From the NCBI RefSeq assembly GCF_027111355.2, contig NZ_CP114291.2, forward strand, positions 558,001 to 622,000: DNA of 64,000 nt, in the 5' to 3' direction. Within the stretch, counting starts at the first letter, position 1. Each line of letters opens with the position of its first letter. This DNA is from Flavobacterium eburneipallidum. Its GTDB lineage: Bacteria > Bacteroidota > Bacteroidia > Flavobacteriales > Flavobacteriaceae. Position numbers and translations under genes: made by a program. The notes under the pieces are model-generated. The model worked only from the letters and a program-made list of their open reading frames with translations, was not told where the DNA came from and did no database searches. Below, in pieces: positions 1 to 7,320 of the stretch.

Positions 1-754
1 AATTATTGAAAGCCACTTCAGGTTCAATCATCCAAAATTCAGCTAAATGACGAGAAGTGTTCGAATTCTCCGCTCGGAATGTGGGTCCAAAAGTATAAAT
101 CTGTCCCAAAGCCATCGCAAAAGTTTCTCCTTCTAATTGACCAGAAACGGTTAAGTTGGTATGTTTTCCGAAGAAATCTTTTTTATAATCGATGTTGCCT
201 TCTTCATTTTTGGGTAAATTATCTAATGGCAACGAAGTCACTTGGAACATTTCTCCAGCTCCTTCTGCATCGGCTCCAGTGATAATTGGTGTATTCACAT
301 AGACAAAACCTTTTTGCTGAAAATAGCTGTGAACGGCGAAAGACAAAACTGAACGCACCCGCATAATCGCTCCAAAAGCATTGGTTCGAACTCTTAAATG
401 TGCGTTTTCACGCAGGAATTCCAAGGAATGTTTTTTAGGTTGCATCGGGAATTTTTCTGCATCCGAATCGCCAAGGATTTCGATTTTTTTAACCTGAATT
501 TCATATTTCTGACCTGCACCTTTACTTTCTACCAAATCTCCTGTAACCGAAATTGCTGCTCCAGTGGTGATTCTTTTCAGTATTTCTTCGGACGTATTTT
601 CAAAATCGACGACACATTGTATGTTATTGATGGTCGAACCATCGTTCAACGCAATAAATTGATTGTTTCTAAAAGTTCTTACCCAACCTTTTGCATTGAC
701 TTCGTGAAGTAATGTTGGGCTGTTTAGTAAGTCTTTAACTCTGGTGTGTCTCAT
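1..754 (-). CDS. asnS: Asparagine--tRNA ligase, 5' part (cut by window start)
   Basis: Class II aminoacyl-tRNA synthetase charging tRNA-Asn in the cytoplasm. The translation begins [19 protein letters not shown]. An OB-fold anticodon-binding domain follows over about residues 15-115 ([18 protein letters not shown]), then the start of the catalytic domain with [21 protein letters not shown] and the motif-2 region [20 protein letters not shown]. About 251 codons are present and the C-terminal half lies outside the window. AsnRS rather than AspRS is chosen from the overall match to Bacteroidetes AsnRS, including the insertion between the two domains. The ATG at 752-754 is the only sensible start, and a TAnnTTTG box lies about 65 bp upstream. 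Confidence 0.93.
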   Translation of the reverse strand, partial: MRHTRVKDLLNSPTLLHEVNAKGWVRTFRNNQFIALNDGSTINNIQCVVDFENTSEEILKRITTGAAISVTGDLVESKGAGQKYEIQVKKIEILGDSDAEKFPMQPKKHSLEFLRENAHLRVRTNAFGAIMRVRSVLSFAVHSYFQQKGFVYVNTPIITGADAEGAGEMFQVTSLPLDNLPKNEEGNIDYKKDFFGKHTNLTVSGQLEGETFAMALGQIYTFGPTFRAENSNTSRHLAEFWMIEPEVAFNN

Positions 755-818
755 TTTAATTTTAGATTTTAGAATGCTGATTTTAGTTTATTGAAAAATA
801 AGGGTTTCAATCGAATTA

Positions 819-826
819 CAAATATA
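819..826 (-). promoter_or_regulatory. Candidate -7 box for asnS
   Basis: Read on the minus strand this is TATATTTG, an exact match to the Bacteroidetes -7 consensus TAnnTTTG, about 65 bp before the asnS ATG. No TTG -33 element is seen at the usual 17-23 bp, so only the -7 half is supported. Confidence 0.45.
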
Positions 827-960
827 ATCGATTTGTTTGGAAAGTCATTGGATGAATTGCTCTATTCAGGAGGTATTCCTCGCTTTTCATTATTTTATTC
901 CATTAAAAAACATTTCAATATTTAGCTGTATTTTTCTGTAAGAAATAGCATTAATAATTA

Positions 961-968
961 TATATTTG
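961..968 (+). promoter_or_regulatory. Candidate -7 box of the HNH-LeoBC-LeoA operon
   Basis: TATATTTG matches TAnnTTTG exactly and lies 24 bp before the ATG at 993. It overlaps an in-frame TTG at 966, so that TTG cannot be the translation start if this promoter is used. A -33 TTG is not evident. Confidence 0.5.
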
Positions 969-992
969 AAAACCCAATATGAATGTTCCAAC

Positions 993-1427
993 ATGATTGA
1001 CCCAAATCGTCCGTATAGCAGACTAGCTATTGATAAAATTTTCACCAAAACCAAAGCTACAATGCAACAAGCCGCACTTATTCGTGGCGGAGATGGATTA
1101 GCACTTTACACAGATGTTTACACAGGCAAAATTTTGCGTGGCGGCGATCTTTACGACTACGAACACTTGCGTTCCTCCGAAGCAGTTCACACCCAATTCA
1201 AATTTCACTTAACTGATGACCAAATAGCTTTAGTAGTTAATTGTCCCGAAAATGTGGGCGTTACTTTAAGAAGCATCAATCAATCCAAAGGAAAACGAAA
1301 AATGGAAGATTGGTTGAGTAATCCTGCTAATATAACTATTTATGGAATTGATTTGAAATTGACTTTAGCGAATTTGAAAAAAGCAGATGAGGGGATTGAG
1401 AGAATGGTTAGGAGTTTTAGAAAATAA
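993..1427 (+). CDS. Small HNH (His-Me finger) nuclease-like protein upstream of dynamin-like genes
   Basis: A 144-residue protein I cannot place in a named family. It shows a recognisable HNH layout: YTDVYTGKIL at residues 39-48 resembles the first HNH strand, D55-Y-E57-H58 gives the D-x-[DE]-H catalytic position, N87 lies in NCPENVGV, and N96 in INQSKGK resembles the final N/H helix of GmrSD-type and other HNH enzymes. The zinc-binding cysteines are absent. No signal peptide or membrane segment is present. The stop codon is only 5 bp before the LeoBC-like start, so the genes are probably co-transcribed. Base composition is nearer to the host than that of the two following genes. Nuclease function is inferred from motifs only; it could be an unrelated conserved protein. 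Confidence 0.6.
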   Translation: MIDPNRPYSRLAIDKIFTKTKATMQQAALIRGGDGLALYTDVYTGKILRGGDLYDYEHLRSSEAVHTQFKFHLTDDQIALVVNCPENVGVTLRSINQSKGKRKMEDWLSNPANITIYGIDLKLTLANLKKADEGIERMVRSFRK

Positions 1428-1432
1428 GTAAA

Positions 1433-3859
1433 ATGAAAAAAGAAAAAGATCATAAATCTATAATTACATTAATAGCTGTTTATATAATTACTGCTGATAA
1501 GCAAATAGATAATAAGGAACTTGATACTATTTACGCATATAATAAAAATTGTATTGATATTGAAAACGAAATAAATAATATTTTTTCTGATGATGATAAT
1601 AAAATTCTTTTGAGTGATTTGGTAAAAGAATTATCTTTTTTTCCTGACACTATAATTTATGAGGCTTATAATTTGTTCCTAGATATTATATATTCTGATG
1701 GATTTTGTCATATAAAAGAGCAAGAAAAATTAAACGAGATAAAAAAAATACTACCTTTTAATGATTCAAGTTTAGCTATTTTAGAATTATCTTTTCTTGA
1801 AAAATCAAAAAAGTCTCTTTACAAAGAAGAAAAAAAGAAAGACGATAAGTTTTATAAAAAGGCAATTAACAATTCTGATCAATCAGATAAAAAAGAGAAA
1901 GAAATTTTATTGAATGGTCCTCAATTTGTGCAAAAAATAAAGCAAATTTCAAAGACAGCAAAGTTTGATTTAAAATTTGTTGAAGAGGTAATTTCCGAAT
2001 CTTCTAATCGCATTGTCAAATTAATAAATAGTTTAGAAAATAATAAACTTAAAAATCATAATAGGAAAGATGAAGAGTTTGATGGATTTGTTAGTCAACT
2101 CCAAAGAACTATAAAAGAAATGTCTACGAACCATTTGCAGGAGAATATTCAAGTCCTGAATAAAAAGAAACGTTCGGTAGATTATTTTACAATTTCGTTT
2201 TTGGGGAGGACTAAAGCAGGTAAAAGTACTTTGCATTCTATAATTACAAAAGATGGAGACGACGCTATTGGCGTTGGAAAAGTCAGAACTACTAGATATA
2301 ATAGAGTATATAATTGGGAAAATTTAAGAATTGTAGATACTCCAGGAATTGGTGCTCCTGGAGGAATGTCTGATGTTGAAATTGCTGAAAGTATAGTTGA
2401 TGAGTCTGATTTAATTTGTTATTTAGTCACTGATGATGCTATTCAAGAAACAGAATTTCAATTTCTTTCTGAAATTAAAAAGAAAAACAAGCCTGTAGTA
2501 ATTCTTCTAAATGTGAAAGAAAATCTTGAAATCGAAAGTCGAAAGAATTTGTTTTTAAAAAATCCTAATAAATGGAGGGAACGAAGAGATAATAAAAGCA
2601 TTCAAGGGCATATAGACAGGATTAATGACTATATGATTAAATATTATAATAGCAATCATTATAGAGTAATTCCTGTTATGCTGTTAGCGTCAAAATTATC
2701 TGAAATAGAAACAGATACTTCGGTAAAAAAGATATTGTATGATGGTTCAAATGTTGAAGAATTCTTGATTAGTTTAAAAAGTACTGTATTTGAAAATGGA
2801 CATTTACGAAAATCTCAAAATATAATTGACGGTACTAATTTTAGATTGAATGCTTTTCATTCGGATATCAATTATCAGTATTTAGCATTGTCTGATATAA
2901 TTTCACGATTAAAAAAAGAAAAGATTTCTTTTAGTGATTTCTTAAAAAAAAATAAAGGCGGATATGAACAAAATTTAAAGGATGAAGTTGAAACCTATGT
3001 TTCAAAAATTAGAAAATTTGCTAGAGATTTTGCAATAAATAATTGTGAATTAAGCGAAAGTAAATTGACTAAACTTTGGGAGAAAGAATTATTAAGTAGG
3101 GGCTATAAACAACAATTAGAAAAGAGAATAAGTGAAGAATTTGATATTATTCAAACAGAAATACGGTCAAGGTTAAATGAGTTTTTGGAAAGTTTTCAAT
3201 TGTTTTTTAACAATTTAAGTTTTAACATAAAAAAAGATTCTACTTTTAATACAAGGAGTTTCTTAAAAATTGGTGGGAGTTTAATTGGAGTTGTGGGAGC
3301 AGTTGTTGGTTTTTGTGGTTTGGTGTCTAATCCTATTGGGTGGGTAATTGCAATAGGAGGTATTTTGGTTGGATTGTCTAATCTTTTATTTAAATCTAAA
3401 GCCAATAAAATTAAAGAAGCTCAAGAGAAGATAGAGAAGAGTTTGATAAAAGGAATTAATGATTTTGAAATACATTTGAAAAAAGAAATTTCTAAAAGTC
3501 TCGATAAGATGTTGTTTGATTATGATAAATCAGTCAATGATAATATGGGTAAATTGATTATTGAAGCTGAAGCATTTCAAAAATTATTAAAAACAGAATT
3601 AGATTTTAGTAATAGCAAAGTAGATATACTAAATAAAGCTATGATGATAAGAGTTTTGCAGCATACGAAACATCTCGATTTAGATTTTGATGTAAATAAA
3701 TTTGTTTCTGAAGACAAAACCATAATTGACATTCAAAGAGATTTTAAGAAAAATCAAATTGAATTAAAAACTAGTCATCAGCTAGAAAGTAAAGACGTAA
3801 TAAAAATATCTGAATTGCTTCAGTGCGATTTTAAAGTATATGGAACTAAAATTAAATAA
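1433..3859 (+). CDS. Dynamin-like GTPase with N-terminal TerB-like domain (LeoBC-like, Eleos system)
   Basis: An 808-residue protein. Residues 1 to about 110 form a helical TerB-like region (IITADKQIDNKELD, LDIIYSDGFCHIKEQE). After a lysine-rich linker comes a dynamin-type G domain: P-loop GRTKAGKST at 258-266, switch II DTPG at 302-305, and a non-canonical G4 around LLNVKE. A long coiled-coil stalk follows, then a glycine-rich hydrophobic hairpin at about 610-655 (GGSLIGVVGAVVGFCGLVS), the expected membrane paddle, and a helical tail. Size, domain order and position just ahead of a LeoA-like gene match LeoBC of Eleos (formerly 'Dynamins'), an anti-phage system thought to act at membranes. 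The gene is strongly AT-rich, which suggests acquisition. The GTPase call is secure; the Eleos assignment is by architecture. Confidence 0.8.
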   Translation: MKKEKDHKSIITLIAVYIITADKQIDNKELDTIYAYNKNCIDIENEINNIFSDDDNKILLSDLVKELSFFPDTIIYEAYNLFLDIIYSDGFCHIKEQEKLNEIKKILPFNDSSLAILELSFLEKSKKSLYKEEKKKDDKFYKKAINNSDQSDKKEKEILLNGPQFVQKIKQISKTAKFDLKFVEEVISESSNRIVKLINSLENNKLKNHNRKDEEFDGFVSQLQRTIKEMSTNHLQENIQVLNKKKRSVDYFTISFLGRTKAGKSTLHSIITKDGDDAIGVGKVRTTRYNRVYNWENLRIVDTPGIGAPGGMSDVEIAESIVDESDLICYLVTDDAIQETEFQFLSEIKKKNKPVVILLNVKENLEIESRKNLFLKNPNKWRERRDNKSIQGHIDRINDYMIKYYNSNHYRVIPVMLLASKLSEIETDTSVKKILYDGSNVEEFLISLKSTVFENGHLRKSQNIIDGTNFRLNAFHSDINYQYLALSDIISRLKKEKISFSDFLKKNKGGYEQNLKDEVETYVSKIRKFARDFAINNCELSESKLTKLWEKELLSRGYKQQLEKRISEEFDIIQTEIRSRLNEFLESFQLFFNNLSFNIKKDSTFNTRSFLKIGGSLIGVVGAVVGFCGLVSNPIGWVIAIGGILVGLSNLLFKSKANKIKEAQEKIEKSLIKGINDFEIHLKKEISKSLDKMLFDYDKSVNDNMGKLIIEAEAFQKLLKTELDFSNSKVDILNKAMMIRVLQHTKHLDLDFDVNKFVSEDKTIIDIQRDFKKNQIELKTSHQLESKDVIKISELLQCDFKVYGTKIK

Positions 3860-3865
3860 ATTAAA

Positions 3866-5569
3866 ATGGAGAATAGTGCAGACTTAAAATTTAATAATTT
3901 ATCATTAAAACTCAATGGGATTATTCAAAAAACATTTTTATTGTTGAATGAATTTGAAAAGATTGATGCTCTAGAATTGTTAACATCTAAATTAAACACA
4001 AGTAAAGAAAGTTCAGAGTTAAAAGTTGCATTTGTCGGACAGTATAATGCTGGAAAATCCACGATAATATCTGCATTAACTGGGAGGCGAGATATTAAAA
4101 TAGATTCAAATGTAGCAACAGATGTTAGCTGTGATTATAAATGGAACGATATTAAATTCACTGATACTCCAGGTATTTTAGCTGGAAAAGTTGAAAAACA
4201 CGATGAGGTTACCAAAGAAGCTCTTAGTCAGACAGATTTGATTGTTTATGTACTAACAAGTCAATTATTTGACGATGTTATTTTTGAAAACTTTATCGAT
4301 TTGGCATATAATCAAAAGTTAAAAGATAAAATGCTTATTGCTATCAATAAGATGTCAAAGGAAAAAGGAGATTTTGATATACTTAAAAAAAATTATCAAG
4401 AATCGGTACTTACCGTTTTTAAAGAACGTGGATATGATTTTGACTTTGAAATAGTGTTTATTGATGCCGCTGATTATATGGAAGGAATCGATGAAAATGA
4501 GGAAGAACTTATACAATTGAGTAATTTTTCTAATTTTATTGAAACCCTAAATTCATTTATTGAGGATAACGGAATAGTTCAAAAGGCATTCGATACACCA
4601 ATCCGCATAATTAGGGAAGAGTTGAGTCAAGTTGCTTTCGACGAAGTAGATCCAAATTTTAATCTGGTATTGAATAAATATCAAAATAGGCTTTTGAAAC
4701 ATAAATCGGAAATTGTTAGGAAGTCAGAATATTTACTTGAAAATTTGAAAACTAAAATTATCGAACAGGGTTATTTGGTGTCCTCTTCAATTGATCAAAT
4801 AACCCAAGAAGATTTTGATGTGAAGCAAAATAAGTTTAATCTATTATTGGAAACCGAATCTACGGCAACAATGAGTCAAATTGAAAATTTGATCAAAGAA
4901 AAAACTAAAGTGTTGCGTGAAGAATTTGAAGAGATAAATCTAGACGATGATGTTTCTTTTTACATAGATAATCTTAAAAAAGATTCTGAACGTAAAAAGA
5001 TAAATCCAGTTTTTAATAGTTCTTCTTTAGAAAGTAAAATACGACTCTTAAATACTTTAAAACAGAATTCTGATAAACTAACTAGTTTTTCAGGTGCTAA
5101 TAAAGCTGCTGGTGTTTTTGCGAAATCGGGCGAAATTAGTGGGTCTGCGGGTCATACATTAGTCAAAAATATCGGCTCTACAATTGGATTTAAATTCAAA
5201 CCTTGGCAGGCTGTTAAAATAACTAAAAATATTGGAAACGTAGCTAAATTTGCAGGCCCCGCAATAGCAGTTATTTCTACTGGTGTTGAGATATATGGAG
5301 CTATAAAAGAAGAAAAAGAACTTAAGGAGATAGCAGTTTCTAAAAGCCAAATGAATGAAAGTTTTTATGAAATTGCTAAAGAAGTAGTTTTACAGATAAA
5401 AGAAAAGTTCAATGAATATGTTAAAGAAAACATAGATAATAAGATAAATGAATTCCAGGAAAAGAAATTAGAGATTGTAAGAACTAATGAAACTAATTCA
5501 AAATTCCAAGAAGCTATAAGTAAATTAGATAGTGAATTGATAAATTTTATTGAACTGATAAATAATTAA
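3866..5569 (+). CDS. Dynamin-like GTPase, LeoA-like (Eleos system)
   Basis: A 567-residue dynamin-family GTPase, close to the length of LeoA from enterotoxigenic E. coli. The G domain starts early: P-loop GQYNAGKST at 58-66, DTPG at 100-103, and G4 as INKMSKE near residue 160. The middle is helical and charged. A glycine/alanine-rich amphipathic stretch near residues 430-475 (FAGPAIAVISTGVEIYGAI) is a possible membrane-binding tip, followed by a coiled-coil end. It starts 6 bp after the LeoBC-like stop, so the two are translationally close and probably form a hetero-complex. It shares the AT-rich composition of its partner. A hairpin at 5581-5608 closes the operon. Anti-phage function is inferred from family and pairing. 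Confidence 0.8.
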   Translation: MENSADLKFNNLSLKLNGIIQKTFLLLNEFEKIDALELLTSKLNTSKESSELKVAFVGQYNAGKSTIISALTGRRDIKIDSNVATDVSCDYKWNDIKFTDTPGILAGKVEKHDEVTKEALSQTDLIVYVLTSQLFDDVIFENFIDLAYNQKLKDKMLIAINKMSKEKGDFDILKKNYQESVLTVFKERGYDFDFEIVFIDAADYMEGIDENEEELIQLSNFSNFIETLNSFIEDNGIVQKAFDTPIRIIREELSQVAFDEVDPNFNLVLNKYQNRLLKHKSEIVRKSEYLLENLKTKIIEQGYLVSSSIDQITQEDFDVKQNKFNLLLETESTATMSQIENLIKEKTKVLREEFEEINLDDDVSFYIDNLKKDSERKKINPVFNSSSLESKIRLLNTLKQNSDKLTSFSGANKAAGVFAKSGEISGSAGHTLVKNIGSTIGFKFKPWQAVKITKNIGNVAKFAGPAIAVISTGVEIYGAIKEEKELKEIAVSKSQMNESFYEIAKEVVLQIKEKFNEYVKENIDNKINEFQEKKLEIVRTNETNSKFQEAISKLDSELINFIELINN

Positions 5570-5580
5570 AGTACTAATTA

Positions 5581-5608
5581 GGCTTCAACTTAAAAGTAAG
5601 TTGAAGCC
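5581..5608. terminator. Hairpin between convergent leoA-like and WYL genes
   Basis: A perfect 12-bp inverted repeat, GGCTTCAACTTA with TAAGTTGAAGCC, and a 4-base loop. It sits in the short gap between convergent stop codons and could terminate both transcripts. Confidence 0.75.
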
Positions 5609-5614
5609 TTGACT

Positions 5615-6526
5615 TTATAAATACCCCTCAAACCCCTTCCACAATTCCTCCTTAATCTCCTTCGCCAGCCATTTCGGCTCTACAACCTTAACTAAACTCC
5701 CATATTTCAAAACCTGTTGTGTGAACTCAAAATTAGGATGAATGCGTAGTTCAATAGCAAAAGCGTTTTCGTTATCGGCATTGATTTCCTTTTGAGAATG
5801 ATGTAAAGGAAGTGAGACAATATATGGTTTTTGCGAAATGTGAAAGGACAATTCTATCTTCTCTAATTTATGATCCACATAATTCAAACCAATAACCTGG
5901 CTGAATTTGTCTTTGGCTTCCTCGGTTTTGGCTTTGAACTTTTTAGTACCTATAGTACTATTTTCTATTCGGTCAATTCCAAAAGTGCGATAGCCTTTTT
6001 CAGTTTCGCCAATAACATACCAACGGTTTTGGTATTGCTTCAGGAAATAAGGTTTTAGTGTGTATTCTTCCTGTTTCAAATGATAAAAACTATTGTGCTT
6101 GAATGTTACAGGCAATTGTTGTTGTATGGCATCCAAAACAATTTTGAAATTTGGGATGTGTTCTATTGCCGCTTTATTCTCGAATTCTACAAAGGATAGG
6201 GCATTATTTTTCTCTTTGAAATTGGCAGAGAAAAGTTCGGCAGTAGTCAGAATTTCTAACAAACTCAAGAATGATTCGGGGTTACTACTGTTTTCTTGGT
6301 CAAAGAAATAACCACCATTGTTATAGTCAAATACAATTTCAATTCCAAAATCTCGGGCTAATGTTTCTTTAAGTCTGTAAAAAGTACGATCAATGAAACC
6401 TTTGTCATTGTCTTCAAAATAAGCTAAAATTTCTTGCTTGGTTTTGTATGGATTTCGTTTTAGATAAGCCAACAATAAACTTATTCTTCTTAATTGGGTC
6501 AGGTTCAAACTCTGATTTTTTTTCAT
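5615..6526 (-). CDS. WYL-domain transcriptional regulator (YafY-type)
   Basis: A 303-residue regulator from the ATG at 6524-6526; an upstream in-frame TTG at 6547 lies inside a -7 box and is unlikely. Residues 1-75 form a winged helix (SLLLAYLKRNPYKTKQEI, DRTFYRLKETL). The WYL domain follows, with LKPYFLKQYQNRWYVIGE then RTFGIDRIEN, and a C-terminal extension domain ends near KEELWKGFEGYL. WYL proteins bind DNA and often sense nucleotide-like ligands; several control defence or DNA-damage genes. It is convergent with the Leo-like operon and divergent from two small membrane-protein genes. The divergent region holds TGACA repeats that could be its operator. Which neighbour it controls is not shown by sequence. 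Confidence 0.85.
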   Translation of the reverse strand: MKKNQSLNLTQLRRISLLLAYLKRNPYKTKQEILAYFEDNDKGFIDRTFYRLKETLARDFGIEIVFDYNNGGYFFDQENSSNPESFLSLLEILTTAELFSANFKEKNNALSFVEFENKAAIEHIPNFKIVLDAIQQQLPVTFKHNSFYHLKQEEYTLKPYFLKQYQNRWYVIGETEKGYRTFGIDRIENSTIGTKKFKAKTEEAKDKFSQVIGLNYVDHKLEKIELSFHISQKPYIVSLPLHHSQKEINADNENAFAIELRIHPNFEFTQQVLKYGSLVKVVEPKWLAKEIKEELWKGFEGYL

Positions 6527-6544
6527 ACTGTTTGTTTTATAGTA

Positions 6545-6552
6545 CAAACCTA
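6545..6552 (-). promoter_or_regulatory. Candidate -7 box for the WYL gene
   Basis: Minus-strand TAGGTTTG matches TAnnTTTG, 18 bp before the ATG. The TGACA repeats begin 12 bp further upstream, where a bound regulator would block the promoter. Confidence 0.5.
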
Positions 6553-6563
6553 TTGTTTTATAA

Positions 6564-6635
6564 TGACAAAAGATGTCAGTCGTTTTATTTTAAAAAAACA
6601 ATTTATCGCTGACATAATTTGACAGTCCGCTGACC
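6564..6635. promoter_or_regulatory. Phased TGACA repeat array, candidate WYL operator
   Basis: TGACA at 6564-6568 and TGTCA at 6574-6578 form a perfect inverted repeat with a 5-bp spacer. TGACA recurs at 6610-6614 and 6620-6624, and TGACC lies at 6631-6635. Centre spacings of 10, 10 and 11 bp put the sites on one helical face. The array sits between the divergent WYL gene and the 6670 gene. The operator role is inferred. Confidence 0.55.
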
Positions 6636-6669
6636 TAGTATTGCAGTATAAACTTTAAAACAAATCATT

Positions 6670-6885
6670 ATGAAAAATCTTTTCAAGAAACAAAACACAG
6701 AAATGGACTTTAGTAGTTTAAGCACCATTTTGACTTCAGGAGCTGCCGCAGGAATGGTAATTGCAAATCATTTGGGCAAAAACCCACAAACAGGAGGCAT
6801 TATTGGTGTTGGTCTGTCATTATTAGTAACAGGTTTAATGACCGCTTTAGAAGATGAAACTACCTCCTCAAATTCTAAAAGCTAA
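6670..6885 (+). CDS. Small hypothetical membrane-associated protein
   Basis: 71 residues, not assigned to a known family. A charged start (MKNLFKKQNTEMDF) is followed by glycine/alanine-rich hydrophobic stretches (ILTSGAAAGMVIANHLG and GGIIGVGLSLLVTGLMTAL) and an acidic, serine-rich tail. It probably holds one or two short membrane helices. It is transcribed divergently from the WYL regulator behind the TGACA array and is likely co-transcribed with the next small membrane gene, 47 bp downstream. Co-regulation by the WYL protein is the simplest reading. Confidence 0.6.
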   Translation: MKNLFKKQNTEMDFSSLSTILTSGAAAGMVIANHLGKNPQTGGIIGVGLSLLVTGLMTALEDETTSSNSKS

Positions 6886-6932
6886 AATACAAATTATTTT
6901 TAATCGGGCGCAAGTCACAACACCTTTAAATT

Positions 6933-7187
6933 ATGTTATTTCAATTATTGTTAAATATTATTGTGTTTTTTATAAAATGCCTAGTCTGGTTTGTATTCGT
7001 ATTAGCGGCAATTCCTTATGGAATTTATATGTTGTTAAATGATTGGTTTCCCATTTTTACTCATGATGGAGGTTTTTGGTTTTGGTCTGTTTTGTCCGCA
7101 CTCTCCATAATAGGTTTTGTAGTGTTCTGGAAACCCATTATGTGGATTGTTGGTATCTTACAAGTATTAGGCGCAGGTGCTCAATAA
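6933..7187 (+). CDS. Small hypothetical membrane protein (about three helices)
   Basis: 84 residues, nearly all hydrophobic: MLFQLLLNIIVFFIKCLVW and FVFVLAAIPYGIYMLL, a short polar loop NDWFPIFTHDGG, then FWFWSVLSALSIIGFVVFW and a last hydrophobic segment. No family recognised. It follows the 71-residue membrane gene on the same strand and precedes a hairpin terminator at 7251-7285, so the two genes probably form one transcript divergent from the WYL regulator. A small pore-forming or envelope-stress role is possible but not shown. Confidence 0.6.
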   Translation: MLFQLLLNIIVFFIKCLVWFVFVLAAIPYGIYMLLNDWFPIFTHDGGFWFWSVLSALSIIGFVVFWKPIMWIVGILQVLGAGAQ

Positions 7188-7250
7188 TAAAGACTTTTTA
7201 AGCCAAATGCTATTTTTCCTAGGCTAAAATATGGCTAAAATGATAAAAAA

Positions 7251-7285
7251 AGCACCCAAAACCATTAAATTAGATTTTGGGTGCT
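7251..7285. terminator. Bidirectional terminator after small membrane genes and GH63 gene
   Basis: An 11-bp inverted repeat, AGCACCCAAAA with TTTTGGGTGCT, with A-rich sequence on the left and T-rich on the right. It lies between convergent genes. Confidence 0.8.
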
Positions 7286-7320
7286 TCATTTTAATTGTAG
7301 CTTTTGATTTTTCAATCTAA

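Noticed and set aside
966..992. N-terminal extension of the HNH-like protein from a TTG at 966
   Set aside because: The TTG is part of a TATATTTG -7 box; the ATG at 993 is better placed.
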